64,000 nucleotides of DNA from Atrichornis clamosus (taxonomy: Eukaryota; Chordata; Aves; Passeriformes; Menuridae). The stretch spans positions 158,628 to 222,627 of the forward strand of contig WBMZ01010923.1 in assembly GCA_013400975.1 (NCBI GenBank), in the 5' to 3' direction. Under the pieces are notes generated by a model, which had not been told where the DNA came from, did not search any database, and saw only the letters and a list, made by a program, of their open reading frames with translations. Position 1 is the stretch's first letter; each line of letters starts with the position of its first letter. This document shows positions 63,953 to 64,000 of the stretch, piece by piece. The position numbers and the translations under genes were made by a program.

Positions 63953-64000
63953 CTTTTTTTTTTCCTTTCCTTGTCTTTTTTTTTTGTTTTTTTTTTTTTT
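63953..64000. repeat. Poly(T)-rich tract at window end
   Basis: Runs of 8-14 T separated by CC or G. It could be the reverse-complement tail of an element lying outside the window, which cannot be seen here. Confidence 0.85.

Larger units (their letters stand above)
61201..64000. other. Unique AT-rich sequence with T-rich tracts to the window end
   Basis: No gene supported. Contains the T/G-rich tract 62070-62202 and ends in a T-rich run (63953-64000) that continues past the window. Confidence 0.55.

Noticed and set aside
1..64000. CRISPR arrays, bacterial operons, plasmid or phage modules, or a complete viral genome
   Set aside because: No regular spaced repeats, ribosome-binding-site-linked genes or viral internal genes. 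Retroviral traces are two solo LTRs only.

Overview
The window looks like AT-rich noncoding DNA from a bird, most likely a songbird. The evidence is the repeat content. There are about fifteen CR1 LINE fragments, several ending in the avian 3' signature (ATTCTATGATTCTATGAT-like, or its reverse complement). There is one SINE in which a tRNA-Ile-derived head is fused to a CR1-type tail, the architecture of TguSINE1 from zebra finch. There are also two solo retroviral LTRs of avian type. No CRISPR array, operon, structural RNA gene or complete protein-coding gene can be supported. The ORFs over about 100 codons are CR1 reading frames, antisense shadows of CR1, or chance frames.

Layout: a CR1 with a probable internal deletion (1-664, minus); an ERVL-like solo LTR (976-1553, plus); CR1 pieces at 3928 and 5342; a long quiet AT-rich stretch (5936-11989); an old CR1 (11990) and the tRNA-Ile/CR1 SINE (13256-13381); CR1 pieces at 16938 and 20064; an intact 307-bp ERVK-like solo LTR (24573-24879, minus) lying against an old CR1 remnant; a quiet 24.9-37.2 kb block; a candidate 90-nt exon (37217-37306, plus); a CR1-rich block (37.5-44.2 kb) with two recognisable reverse-transcriptase remnants; another quiet block with a short CR1 tail at 50420; a GC- and CpG-rich patch (53385-54060) that no recognised repeat explains; and old plus younger CR1 copies at 54960, 59935 and 60733. 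T/G-rich low-complexity sequence follows.

Functionally, the window is best read as a gene desert or the inside of a very large intron. The only hints of host transcription are the 37217-37306 exon candidate and the splice-site and poly(A) pattern of the 53.4-54.06 kb patch. Both are inference. Repeat families were recognised by remembered consensus, not by a database search, so boundaries are approximate (usually within 10-40 bases) and subfamily names are tentative. I found no new biological system. The items most worth checking are the candidate exon, the GC-rich patch and the unexplained 107-codon patch at 29.9-30.25 kb.
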